A DNA stretch of 6,676 nt from Planctomycetaceae bacterium (GTDB taxonomy: Bacteria > Planctomycetota > Planctomycetia > Pirellulales > UBA1268): NCBI GenBank assembly GCA_002862165.1, contig PKCL01000286.1:1-6676 (forward strand), given 5' to 3'. The position numbers were made by a program, and so were the translations under genes. The notes below the pieces were generated by a model. That model saw nothing but the letters and a program-made list of their open reading frames with translations. It did no database searches and had not been told where the DNA came from. Shown here in pieces: positions 1 to 6,676 of the stretch (positions are counted from its first letter, which is position 1; the number at the start of each line of letters is the position of its first letter).

Positions 1-1383
1 GAAATGATTGTTCCTACTGGATGAAGCTACGATAACTCCAACATCACCATTAAAAAGTGCAAGTGACCGACAATTTCGAGTAATCATTATTGGTTGCCCT
101 ATATACCAAGGCATTGCCTGCGTAATTCCAAGCTTTGACTCGACACGAGCGTTCCATTGCGTCACCCCTGAAAACCCTTCTCGGTGAGCACAAAGGACCT
201 GCAATTCCTGCTGTATCACAAGCGTGTTATCGAGATCACGAAGCTCTGCAACACTTTGCAAACGCTCTGCATGATTAACAATCTCGGCTACCAGTCCCTC
301 CACTGCGGGCCCATTTGTCGGTTCAATCCATTGAACATCAGTATGACCTGCCTCAAGAACAGCTCGTGTTCGAGAAACATCGCCTGCTCGAATTGACTCT
401 GCCAGAGCCTTAATACCCGGTGCATCTTTCGCACGATGGACAGTCGTCAATTCTGCAATTTTGTTATGAAGTGGGTGCTTCTTATAACGTTCTGAGCGAA
501 ATCCAGCGATATCTCCGAGAACTGTTCCGGCATCAACACTGGCAAGCTGATCGGGATCACCTACAAGAATAACTTCTGCATCATCTGCAAGAGCAGTAAG
601 TAGATGATACATCAACGAACTTGATAGCATGGATGCTTCATCAACAATAACCAAATCGTATGGTAAGCGATTCCCCACATGATATCGAAATGGTTGTACT
701 CGAGATGGGTTGTAATCTAATAGCTTATGGACCGTCCGAGCTGGTTCCGCCGTTACAGCAGTTATGACGCTCGATGAAGCACCAAGCTCTAAACATCGGT
801 GACGCAGCACATCAGTCATTCGTGATGCCGCTTTACCTGTTGGCGCAGCGAGGCCTAATCTCGGCCAAGATTCCTTCGCGCTAAGACTAGAAAATCGCTC
901 CACTAAATCCTGCGCAATTTTGGTTGTTTTGCCAGTTCCTGGTCCACCAAGCAAGACATGTACTTGGCGGCATGAATCGCGGATTAAAACCGATGCGATA
1001 TCCTGCTCTTCTGCGAGTGCTCTTGCAAGATACAGTCGTTGACCATCGATGATGAACGGCCGTCTATCTTTCGAACCACCAACAAGTGACTTCACAGCCT
1101 GTAAGGAATCGAGCCAGATGTCTGGCTGTAATGGCCAGTCCGGTACGTCAGCGGCACCAATTTCAATTCCACCAGCCCACTCTCTAATATTATCAAAATT
1201 AACACATGTGTGACCGTCCCGGACACTCCGAAGTGCAAGACAAAACCCCACCCAGGCAAGAAGACTCGGCTGTTCTGCACGATCTCGATTGGCTATTGAT
1301 ACCAACACAGTAGCTGCCGCGATATCTTCACGTCCGATAACTCCAAACTTTCTATATACTTGCAATTCAGGAGGTGGCATCAT
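1..1383 (-). CDS. recD: RecD, 5'-3' helicase subunit of exonuclease V (C-terminus cut by window edge)
   Basis: RecD is the fast 5'-3' SF1B motor of the RecBCD complex, acting on DNA ends. The 461 codons seen read without a stop to the window edge. Family members are about 575-610 residues, so roughly 110-150 are missing, including helicase motifs V and VI. Visible motifs in order: Walker A GGPGTGKTTK (lysine 152), motif Ia LAAPTGKAASRM (178-189), TVHKLL (from 217), motif II VDEASM (247-252), motif III VGDPDQLASVDAGTVLGDI (274-292), motif IV region LTTVHR (312-317), then LCAHREG (397-403), WYIGQPIMITRN (426-437) and FNGD (444-447). Motif IV has VHR where E. coli has SYRF; I recall VHR from actinobacterial RecD. 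The start at 1383 is chosen because it overlaps the recB stop as ATGA and has GAGG 7 nt upstream. A second in-frame ATG follows immediately at 1380. The N-terminal ~140 residues would form the RecD N-terminal domain that contacts RecC. Identification is very secure. Confidence 0.97.
   Translation of the reverse strand, partial: MMPPPELQVYRKFGVIGREDIAAATVLVSIANRDRAEQPSLLAWVGFCLALRSVRDGHTCVNFDNIREWAGGIEIGAADVPDWPLQPDIWLDSLQAVKSLVGGSKDRRPFIIDGQRLYLARALAEEQDIASVLIRDSCRQVHVLLGGPGTGKTTKIAQDLVERFSSLSAKESWPRLGLAAPTGKAASRMTDVLRHRCLELGASSSVITAVTAEPARTVHKLLDYNPSRVQPFRYHVGNRLPYDLVIVDEASMLSSSLMYHLLTALADDAEVILVGDPDQLASVDAGTVLGDIAGFRSERYKKHPLHNKIAELTTVHRAKDAPGIKALAESIRAGDVSRTRAVLEAGHTDVQWIEPTNGPAVEGLVAEIVNHAERLQSVAELRDLDNTLVIQQELQVLCAHREGFSGVTQWNARVESKLGITQAMPWYIGQPIMITRNCRSLALFNGDVGVIVASSSRNNHF
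1380..1383 (-). other. recB stop / recD start overlap (ATGA)
   Basis: The recB stop TGA (1382-1380) lies within ATGATG. The first ATG (1383-1381) overlaps the stop by 4 nt and the second (1380-1378) by 1 nt; both are in the same recD frame, giving MMPPPEL or MPPPEL. The arrangement repeats that of recC/recB and indicates translational coupling. Confidence 0.9.
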
Positions 1384-4300
1384 GGAGTTTCCTCATTTTT
1401 CCCTGCAAGTAGGTCACTGAGTTCCTGCCAGAGTCCTTCCGGTGCCCTCCACGTAAAAACACCATACCTTCTTCCCTCATTATCTATTGGTGTATCTGCC
1501 CCTTTCATGCCACGCGTAAATGTGTAGGCAATACCAACAATACATTGATTTGGATTTGCCTGGGGCAGTCGCCATCTCAACATTCTATAGAGAGCTGTCC
1601 CGTAAAGAATTGCCTGCAATGGATAATGATGGCTTTCCATCGCCTGAACAATTCGTTCTGGTGCATAGGCTTGTAAAGGATTTTCCATTCCAGCCGTATG
1701 CAAGCGATTGCTTTTGTAGTCACAAATTGCCAGTCTTGGTTGATCCGATCGACTGCCCGGTAACCCGAGCACCGCATCAACTGATCCAGTGAGAAGGCTA
1801 CCTAATGGTATTTCAAAAGCTGGCCCACAAAGTATCTCAGCATAGTTTGCGAGAGAATCTTGAGGTGACAAGTAGTCCTTAAGTACTTTTCCTACAGCAG
1901 ACACTTTTATATTTTTTTGCTGCCCCCCCAGTCCCATTTCAAAACCCATCTCAGGTATACAGTGTGACGGTGGGATATCTACTAAACGATCATTTCCAAA
2001 GGGCCCACCAAGTGGTGTTGTCAGTGTTTCTTGCACCATCTTGCAAAGGTTTTCACCAAAATGCCTAAGTTTCCCGTTGGATATTTTATCCTTTACAATT
2101 CGTTTGATTTCATCCTCAAGAGGAACAATCGTCGTATCTATCTCTTCGAATATTTGATGAATAGTGCTACCAACAAGTACACCCGCTGGGAAATCTATGA
2201 CCTGCTGACCTGCCGTGTTGTCAGATTGAGACAACAATGGTTGACTCGTAGTTTGCATAGTGTGCTCGTCATACCCACCACGTTCTGGTCGGTAGATATT
2301 TTCATAACTACGGGTAGCAACGATGCTACTAAAGGACATTCTCCGTGAAAAACGCATTACAGGGGGCAAAGCAGCATTGGTCATACCATTTGGAGATGTT
2401 GCTGTCTTCAGATTGCGTTCAAGCTGTCCTGGTAGGTCGCTTGAGTAAACATATGTATCCGGAAATGAAAACGACTGGTTGATAATGCTTGGTACTTTGC
2501 CATCAGCTATCAAGATTCCTAAATAGTGTTCTGCTCGAGTAGCAGCTACATAAAAAAGTCTTTTTGCTTCCTGATCTTCGGCCTCATGCTGTCGCTGCCG
2601 TGCGGTTATTGATGCTCTTTCAACAGCAAAACCTATATCCACTTTGCGTCTGCCATCATCATCATAGAAAATAGTCGGATAGGATTTAGCATACACATTT
2701 TTTATCGCTGGCTTCCAAAGATCTGCCACAATGACGCATCGAAACTGCAGCCCCTTCGCCGAATGCATTGTGAGTACTCGTACTGCATCAGCATCACTTT
2801 CAATGCGACGACTGACAAGATCATGTCTCGGGTCTTTCTTTGACAGGCGAACAATTGTTTCGACAGCCTGCTGAGGACTACACCCACCAGATGGGCCAAT
2901 TGCATCAAGTGCTTCAAGAACATGAAGGAAATCTGTGAGATTTCGTTCACCGTCCGAACCAGCAACAACACGCTCCATCATGGACACTTCTTGTTCAATC
3001 GCCACGCCAAAAGCCGCGATACCATGACGCACGAGTACAACCGAGAGCTTCATTAGCTCTTCCTGCACCTGATTCATGGAAGCATCGTCAAGAAGACCAC
3101 TCTCCGATAGTGCGTAGCCAAAAAAACATGTTGCTGCTGCCCTCCGTATATGCCCATTGCTTGCTGGCTTCTCAATAGCCTCCAGAAGAAGCCGTAGATC
3201 AAATGCCATACGGCCAGTCATCACGCTGCTTGTACCACCACTCACTGCTGGAATACCTACTTGAGCAAGTCGCCGCTCAATCATACGACTTACACTTGCT
3301 GTACGGGTCAGGATGCAAATATCACTGGGCACCAAAGCTCGTGCTGCCGTCGCATAAGGAAGATTTAATTGCACCTGATCCAACAAGTGAATGACTTTTC
3401 TAACAGCCGGCTCGACGAGTGATTGTTGGCTGTCTGTCTCGCCTGCATGAATCATCTCAAGGGGTTCTATATCCCCTACCAGACATGATGTCTGGTGATT
3501 ACTCGAAGCAGTAACGTGGCTATATGCGATCCCTTCTCCAAAGCTTGTTTCTGAAAATACTTCATTGAGACATTCCACAAGGGGCTGATCGGAACGCCAG
3601 TTTGTGGAAAGAGTTCGATGATTTTTTCCTTTCTTCGTAAAATTAACGTACGCCTGCACGTCAGCACCACGAAAACTATAAATAGCCTGCTTCGGATCAC
3701 CCACACTTACTAATGATCTTTTATCATCGCCTGGAAACAGCCGTGTAAAAAACTCCCACTGCAGACGATCTGTATCCTGTGCCTCATCAACGATTGCTAC
3801 TAAAAAACGTTGTCGTAATCTTTTTACTACAACAGATTGTGAATCTTTTACAAGGTCACATGCACGTCGCAAAAGGTCATTTGAATCTGGTGTTGCTGCC
3901 ATCATATTGTGGACGCGTTGTACGCATTTGGCTAGCAACTCTTTAAGATTCTGAAGATGATCTATCACCCCTTGATCAGCTATCTCTTTTTCATCAAACC
4001 ACATTTCAAGAAAAGGATCACTTAATAATGTTGTCAAACATGATCGTAATGTCACCTCGTCCCAACGTAGTCCCAATGCAGCAGCGCTCACAATCTGATC
4101 ATTTACAACTTCGCTTACAATGCGATTCGTTTCCTCAGCATCAACTACTGTTTCAAGATCAACACCTGCTGTCCTAAGCACCCGACTACAGACACCGTGA
4201 ATTGTTGAAATTGTTGCTGTGTCGAATTCAACCAAAGATCGTTCGAGACGGAACGCTCGCTTCAGTCGTTCTGGCTCATCGATATCGAATAATAAATCAG

Positions 4301-4559
4301 TAACCGCATCAGTTGAATGAGAACCTCCACCCCGTAGATCTGCTACAGTTGAAATGAGTCGCTGTCGAATTCGATGCCGCAACTCCATTGCCGCATTACG
4401 GGTGAACGTTGTTATGAGGATATTGCCAATGCGTAGGTCATCACGGAGAGCTAATTCCCGGGCCACGAGTGCAGCAACGGCATATGTCTTTCCCGTACCA
4501 GCACTCGCCTCAACGATCATGCCGTTACGAATCTGATCATTAGTCAGGTCAAGTTTCAT
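1380..4559 (-). CDS. recB: RecB, 3'-5' helicase and nuclease subunit of exonuclease V (complete)
   Basis: RecB is the SF1A helicase and sole active nuclease of RecBCD, and in known systems loads RecA after Chi. The protein is 1059 residues, shorter than E. coli RecB (about 1180) and near actinobacterial lengths. Helicase motifs in order: Walker A EASAGTGKT (17-25, lysine 24), motif Ia TTFTRNAAMELRHR (50-63), STIHGVCSRVL (118-128), motif II VDEAQDTD (257-264), motif III GDPKQAIYSFRGAD (287-300), motif IV TNWRS (319-323), motif V LTMHSAKGLQF (596-606) and motif VI RLFYVAATRAE (667-677). The C-terminal nuclease domain shows histidine 801 (STIHQIFEE), aspartate 928 (GSVDAV), DYKSN with aspartate 947 and lysine 949, and glutamine 982 before LYGTALYR. 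These match the H, D, D, K catalytic set, so it should be an active nuclease. The start overlaps the recC stop as ATGA, and the N-terminus fits the family. Motif II has DEAQ where E. coli has DEFQ. The stretch between STIHG and motif II looks short. Confidence 0.98.
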   Translation of the reverse strand: MKLDLTNDQIRNGMIVEASAGTGKTYAVAALVARELALRDDLRIGNILITTFTRNAAMELRHRIRQRLISTVADLRGGGSHSTDAVTDLLFDIDEPERLKRAFRLERSLVEFDTATISTIHGVCSRVLRTAGVDLETVVDAEETNRIVSEVVNDQIVSAAALGLRWDEVTLRSCLTTLLSDPFLEMWFDEKEIADQGVIDHLQNLKELLAKCVQRVHNMMAATPDSNDLLRRACDLVKDSQSVVVKRLRQRFLVAIVDEAQDTDRLQWEFFTRLFPGDDKRSLVSVGDPKQAIYSFRGADVQAYVNFTKKGKNHRTLSTNWRSDQPLVECLNEVFSETSFGEGIAYSHVTASSNHQTSCLVGDIEPLEMIHAGETDSQQSLVEPAVRKVIHLLDQVQLNLPYATAARALVPSDICILTRTASVSRMIERRLAQVGIPAVSGGTSSVMTGRMAFDLRLLLEAIEKPASNGHIRRAAATCFFGYALSESGLLDDASMNQVQEELMKLSVVLVRHGIAAFGVAIEQEVSMMERVVAGSDGERNLTDFLHVLEALDAIGPSGGCSPQQAVETIVRLSKKDPRHDLVSRRIESDADAVRVLTMHSAKGLQFRCVIVADLWKPAIKNVYAKSYPTIFYDDDGRRKVDIGFAVERASITARQRQHEAEDQEAKRLFYVAATRAEHYLGILIADGKVPSIINQSFSFPDTYVYSSDLPGQLERNLKTATSPNGMTNAALPPVMRFSRRMSFSSIVATRSYENIYRPERGGYDEHTMQTTSQPLLSQSDNTAGQQVIDFPAGVLVGSTIHQIFEEIDTTIVPLEDEIKRIVKDKISNGKLRHFGENLCKMVQETLTTPLGGPFGNDRLVDIPPSHCIPEMGFEMGLGGQQKNIKVSAVGKVLKDYLSPQDSLANYAEILCGPAFEIPLGSLLTGSVDAVLGLPGSRSDQPRLAICDYKSNRLHTAGMENPLQAYAPERIVQAMESHHYPLQAILYGTALYRMLRWRLPQANPNQCIVGIAYTFTRGMKGADTPIDNEGRRYGVFTWRAPEGLWQELSDLLAGKNEETP
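1388..1394 (-). promoter_or_regulatory. recD ribosome binding site inside the 3' end of recB
   Basis: The coding strand reads GAGGAAA at 1394-1388, with GAGG ending 7 nt before the ATG at 1383 and 10 nt before the ATG at 1380. The spacing favours the upstream ATG as the recD start. The sequence also encodes part of the recB C-terminal residues NEETP, so it could partly be a coding coincidence, but match and spacing are good. Confidence 0.7.
1912..1929 (-). repeat. Paired homopolymer tracts (G7 and A7) in the recB nuclease domain
   Basis: On the coding strand a run of seven G (1929-1923) is followed four bases later by a run of seven A (1918-1912). They encode the GLGGQQKNIK segment (residues 876-885), upstream of the catalytic residues aspartate 928, aspartate 947 and lysine 949. 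The frame is intact here. Such tracts are prone to replication or transcription slippage, and also to sequencing error. Confidence 0.8.
4556..4559 (-). other. recC stop / recB start overlap (ATGA)
   Basis: The recC stop TGA (4558-4556) and the recB ATG (4559-4557) share bases as ATGA. The 20 bases upstream of the recB ATG read AACCAATATTTATTCACCAG and contain no purine-rich Shine-Dalgarno match. The next in-frame ATG (codon 14) would remove residues that precede the Walker A in the family, so 4559 is the better start. Initiation is inferred to depend on ribosomes finishing recC (termination-reinitiation). Confidence 0.85.
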
Positions 4560-6676
4560 TCTGGTGAATAAATATTGGTTCGTGGTTTAAAATGCGTGAG
4601 GGCAACGTATGGCTTAAAAAACTTCTCATGTCGTTCATGATCTAAAAAAACATTGTCGAAGATGGGACCTCGACCATGGACGACTACTTCAAGAGTTTTT
4701 TCAAAAGATTGGTGAGCAACAAAAGAATTAAAAGTTTTTTTTGATTTGTTTTGATCACTCAGATATTCCGCAGCAGCCTTACCAAAACTGCTATAGGCGC
4801 TTGCTGCTGCCTGCTGATAGAGATCAGACAAATTTCCCAAAAGATTTTTTGCACTTCGCCTATTAATACTCGTGTCGAGCATAACTTCACGAACCATAAC
4901 GGCTTTACGAGGTTTCCCCTTCGCATCAACTGCATTGGGTGACCACTTTTCATGCTGACTGTAAACACAGGCACGTGTTATCGGTAGACCTGCAGCGGTC
5001 GCCAAAAGCAATTGTCCTAGAGCAAGATACTTGGGCCTCTGAAATTGTGCCGTCGTCTTTGCACCCGGGGAAAGAAAAATGAGTGATGTAGAATCATTCT
5101 TGCTGAATTGAAGCGTGCCTGAAATCTGTACATTGTTGACTTCGACACGAACCATTTCGGCCTGTCTATCTATAAGCGACAGTCCATCTTCGTTTGTCTG
5201 TTGAACGACTGCCTCAGTAAATGCCGTGATTTCCTGTATAACAGCCTCACCAAAACCCCAAATCGGAACATCACCATCTGCTTGAACAGACTCGATCCAA
5301 ATATTTTCAAACTCTTTACTCTGATCACCGTTGAGAAACTGATGTATATAATTATCTCGCAATTCACGTTGCTCAGACTGCGATAGCACAAGTGGCAGAG
5401 TCGCAGGGATTTCAATGTCGTCATTTCGCCACGGATTAATCGCCAGTGTTTCACGTACAAATGGCCACAGTGGGTCATGCATAAATGCCGCAAGCGCGGT
5501 TAATTCAAGGAGTGTCCGGGGTGGTGGTGATGTAGACCTGAGCGGTACAGGTTGAGGTGTTGCTCCCAATACTTTTGCAACATGTAACGCTTTTCGATCA
5601 TGACTCCATACTGTGTCTGGCCGGATACCATGCATTTCAAAGTTTTCATGGCTACATGCATGTCGAGGATGAAACACTTCGATATCGCTATATTCCTCAC
5701 CATCTCTTGTCTGAAGGGGCACACCATGCCGGCCTACAAAATCAACAAATTCAGCAAGCGGTGTTATCAGAGGCAAACTCACATTTGTAGACACACTCAT
5801 GCCGGTGCATGTTATTACTAATTGGTCGCTGGCTGCCATAACACAGTCTAGAAAGCTACGGCGAACATTGATTCGTGGATCACTATCACCTAGTAGTTGC
5901 TGCCGTTCAACAAGGTCATCACTATCATTTATAGATAGTTCACCAGCATCTTCATCAAATCCTGCAACGCATATTACTCGAAACGGAACTGCACGAAGTG
6001 GAATCATAGAAGTTGCGGTGATCGCACCAGTACGCAGCGGCTGGTGACCAACTGCAGCCGTCAAGGTTGTTACTAGAATAGTTTTTATATCATGATACGG
6101 CACTCTGGTTTCAGTTGCACATCGGCGCAAGTGCTCAAGTTCATTGACTGCAACTTCCAACTCATCCGTATCATCCCCAACGAGCTGAATTAATGCTTGC
6201 TCGATGTAGTCACACCAATCACGTACTGAATGGTTATTCGTAACAAGACGATCGAAGGAATCAATCACACGTACAATTGATAAAAGTGGTGCAAGTGATT
6301 CGATATCCGAAGTATCCACACCAGTCAAAGGTACAATACCGCCGAGTACAACTTCTGGCGTACCATCTGGAAGCAGAATGCCTAGCAACATTCTCTCTAA
6401 ACCCTGCCACCATGTATGTGCCGCTAACTCTGGCTGATCCAGTCCGTCTCGCTTTCGACGCGGCCCATCAATACCCCAGCGAATACGTGTACGTTCAACA
6501 CAGCGTTTCCAGACTTCTAATGTATTGTCATCGATATCATAATGAGTTCGAACCAGATGATGCGTCGCCACACCGAGCATGTCTTCAACAGAACACCTTG
6601 AACCAACAAGCTTGAGTAACGCAACAAGCAGCTCTGCCCCTTCACTTACTTCACGAATTCCCCGATCAGCTATCAC
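4556..6676 (-). CDS. recC: RecC, scaffold and Chi-recognition subunit of exonuclease V (N-terminus cut by window edge)
   Basis: RecC has the fold of a helicase and nuclease that have lost catalysis. It binds RecB and RecD, splits the duplex and, in E. coli, reads Chi on the 3' strand. The 706 codons seen are the C-terminal part; roughly 390-400 residues should lie beyond the window. The first codon here is an internal GTG, not a start. In window numbering, RIRWGID (64-70) and HTWWQGLERMLLG (87-99) match the family blocks RWG(M/L)D and NTWRFGLxRxLLG. The block GAITATSMIPLRAVPFRVIC (217-236) matches the RecC segment with MPMRSIPFKVVCLLG in E. coli. GDSDPR (263-268) and ITPLAEF (304-310) follow. 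The C-terminal part (from about 389) looks like the dead nuclease domain: ISGTLQF (518-524) stands where an active enzyme has GxxD, and no DYK follows. No Walker A is expected or seen. The stop TGA overlaps the recB ATG. Sequence is divergent, but motifs and position make the call firm. Confidence 0.95.
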   Translation of the reverse strand: MIADRGIREVSEGAELLVALLKLVGSRCSVEDMLGVATHHLVRTHYDIDDNTLEVWKRCVERTRIRWGIDGPRRKRDGLDQPELAAHTWWQGLERMLLGILLPDGTPEVVLGGIVPLTGVDTSDIESLAPLLSIVRVIDSFDRLVTNNHSVRDWCDYIEQALIQLVGDDTDELEVAVNELEHLRRCATETRVPYHDIKTILVTTLTAAVGHQPLRTGAITATSMIPLRAVPFRVICVAGFDEDAGELSINDSDDLVERQQLLGDSDPRINVRRSFLDCVMAASDQLVITCTGMSVSTNVSLPLITPLAEFVDFVGRHGVPLQTRDGEEYSDIEVFHPRHACSHENFEMHGIRPDTVWSHDRKALHVAKVLGATPQPVPLRSTSPPPRTLLELTALAAFMHDPLWPFVRETLAINPWRNDDIEIPATLPLVLSQSEQRELRDNYIHQFLNGDQSKEFENIWIESVQADGDVPIWGFGEAVIQEITAFTEAVVQQTNEDGLSLIDRQAEMVRVEVNNVQISGTLQFSKNDSTSLIFLSPGAKTTAQFQRPKYLALGQLLLATAAGLPITRACVYSQHEKWSPNAVDAKGKPRKAVMVREVMLDTSINRRSAKNLLGNLSDLYQQAAASAYSSFGKAAAEYLSDQNKSKKTFNSFVAHQSFEKTLEVVVHGRGPIFDNVFLDHERHEKFFKPYVALTHFKPRTNIYSPE
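4735..4742 (-). repeat. A8 homopolymer tract near the recC 3' end
   Basis: Eight consecutive A on the coding strand fall in codons for SKKTF, about 60 residues before the recC stop. A single-base slip here would alter only the last part of RecC, but could also disturb the coupled recB start by moving the termination point. The frame is intact in this sequence. Confidence 0.75.

Noticed and set aside
184..396. Plus-strand 70-codon ORF
   Set aside because: Lies antisense to recD codons that encode conserved helicase sequence. The product is cysteine-rich with no recognisable domain, and it is a reading-frame shadow.
2031..2348. Plus-strand 105-codon ORF opposite recB
   Set aside because: It covers the poorly conserved linker between the RecB helicase and nuclease domains. 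It has no recognisable family or visible start signal, and the recB frame runs uninterrupted through it.
1380..4559. AddA or AdnA/AdnB, or UvrD/PcrA, instead of RecB
   Set aside because: Adjacent RecC-type and RecD-type proteins, the helicase plus C-terminal nuclease layout, and lack of an iron-sulfur cysteine cluster around the nuclease domain favour RecB.
5170..5493. Minus-strand 107-codon ORF in another frame within recC
   Set aside because: It is a frame-shifted shadow of recC. The recC frame is intact and carries the family match, so neither overprinting nor a frameshift is indicated.
6277..6615. Plus-strand 112-codon ORF opposite recC
   Set aside because: It is wholly antisense to conserved RecC blocks (RIRWGID, HTWWQGLERMLLG) and has no recognisable domain, so it is not supported as a gene.
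6674..6676. GTG at the window edge as the recC start
   Set aside because: RecC of this type needs about 390 more N-terminal residues, and the codon falls inside a conserved family segment, so it is internal valine.
1..6676. A defence island, toxin-antitoxin or other novel system
   Set aside because: All bases are accounted for by recC, recB and recD. RecBCD has an anti-phage role, but no additional genes, repeats or mobile elements are visible.

Overview
The window is almost entirely coding and is read on the minus strand as one operon encoding the RecBCD helicase-nuclease (exonuclease V). In transcription order it holds the C-terminal two thirds of recC (6676 down to 4556, upstream end cut by the window edge), a complete recB (4559 down to 1380), and the N-terminal three quarters of recD (1383 down to 1, downstream end cut by the window edge). 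All three assignments rest on residue-level motifs. I saw no RNA gene, mobile element, CRISPR array, promoter or terminator, and there is no intergenic space to hold one.

The genes are packed with ATGA overlaps at both junctions, where the stop of one gene shares bases with the start of the next. This suggests translational coupling and co-production of the three subunits. recD has a visible Shine-Dalgarno sequence inside the end of recB. recB has none that I can see. The ptrA protease gene that sits between recC and recB in enterobacteria is absent.

The three products form one complex. RecB is the 3'-5' SF1 helicase with the only active nuclease site. RecD is the 5'-3' SF1 helicase. RecC is the scaffold, with degenerate helicase and nuclease folds, that holds the DNA strands and in known systems reads Chi. 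Together they process double-strand breaks for RecA-dependent repair and degrade foreign linear DNA.

The host looks like a bacterium whose RecBCD is closest, from memory, to actinobacterial versions. The supports are the VHR form of RecD motif IV, the RecC sequences around RIRWGID and the GTL...AK region, and the GVFTWRAPEGL ending of RecB. GC content is intermediate (roughly mid-40s percent by eye, not computed), lower than typical high-GC actinobacteria, so a low-GC aquatic actinobacterial or acidimicrobial lineage is a tentative guess.

This is an ordinary housekeeping region. I do not see an undescribed system. The points worth a second look are modest: an apparently short RecB region between motifs Ic and II, adjacent G7/A7 homopolymers in the recB nuclease domain, and a leaderless-looking coupled recB start.
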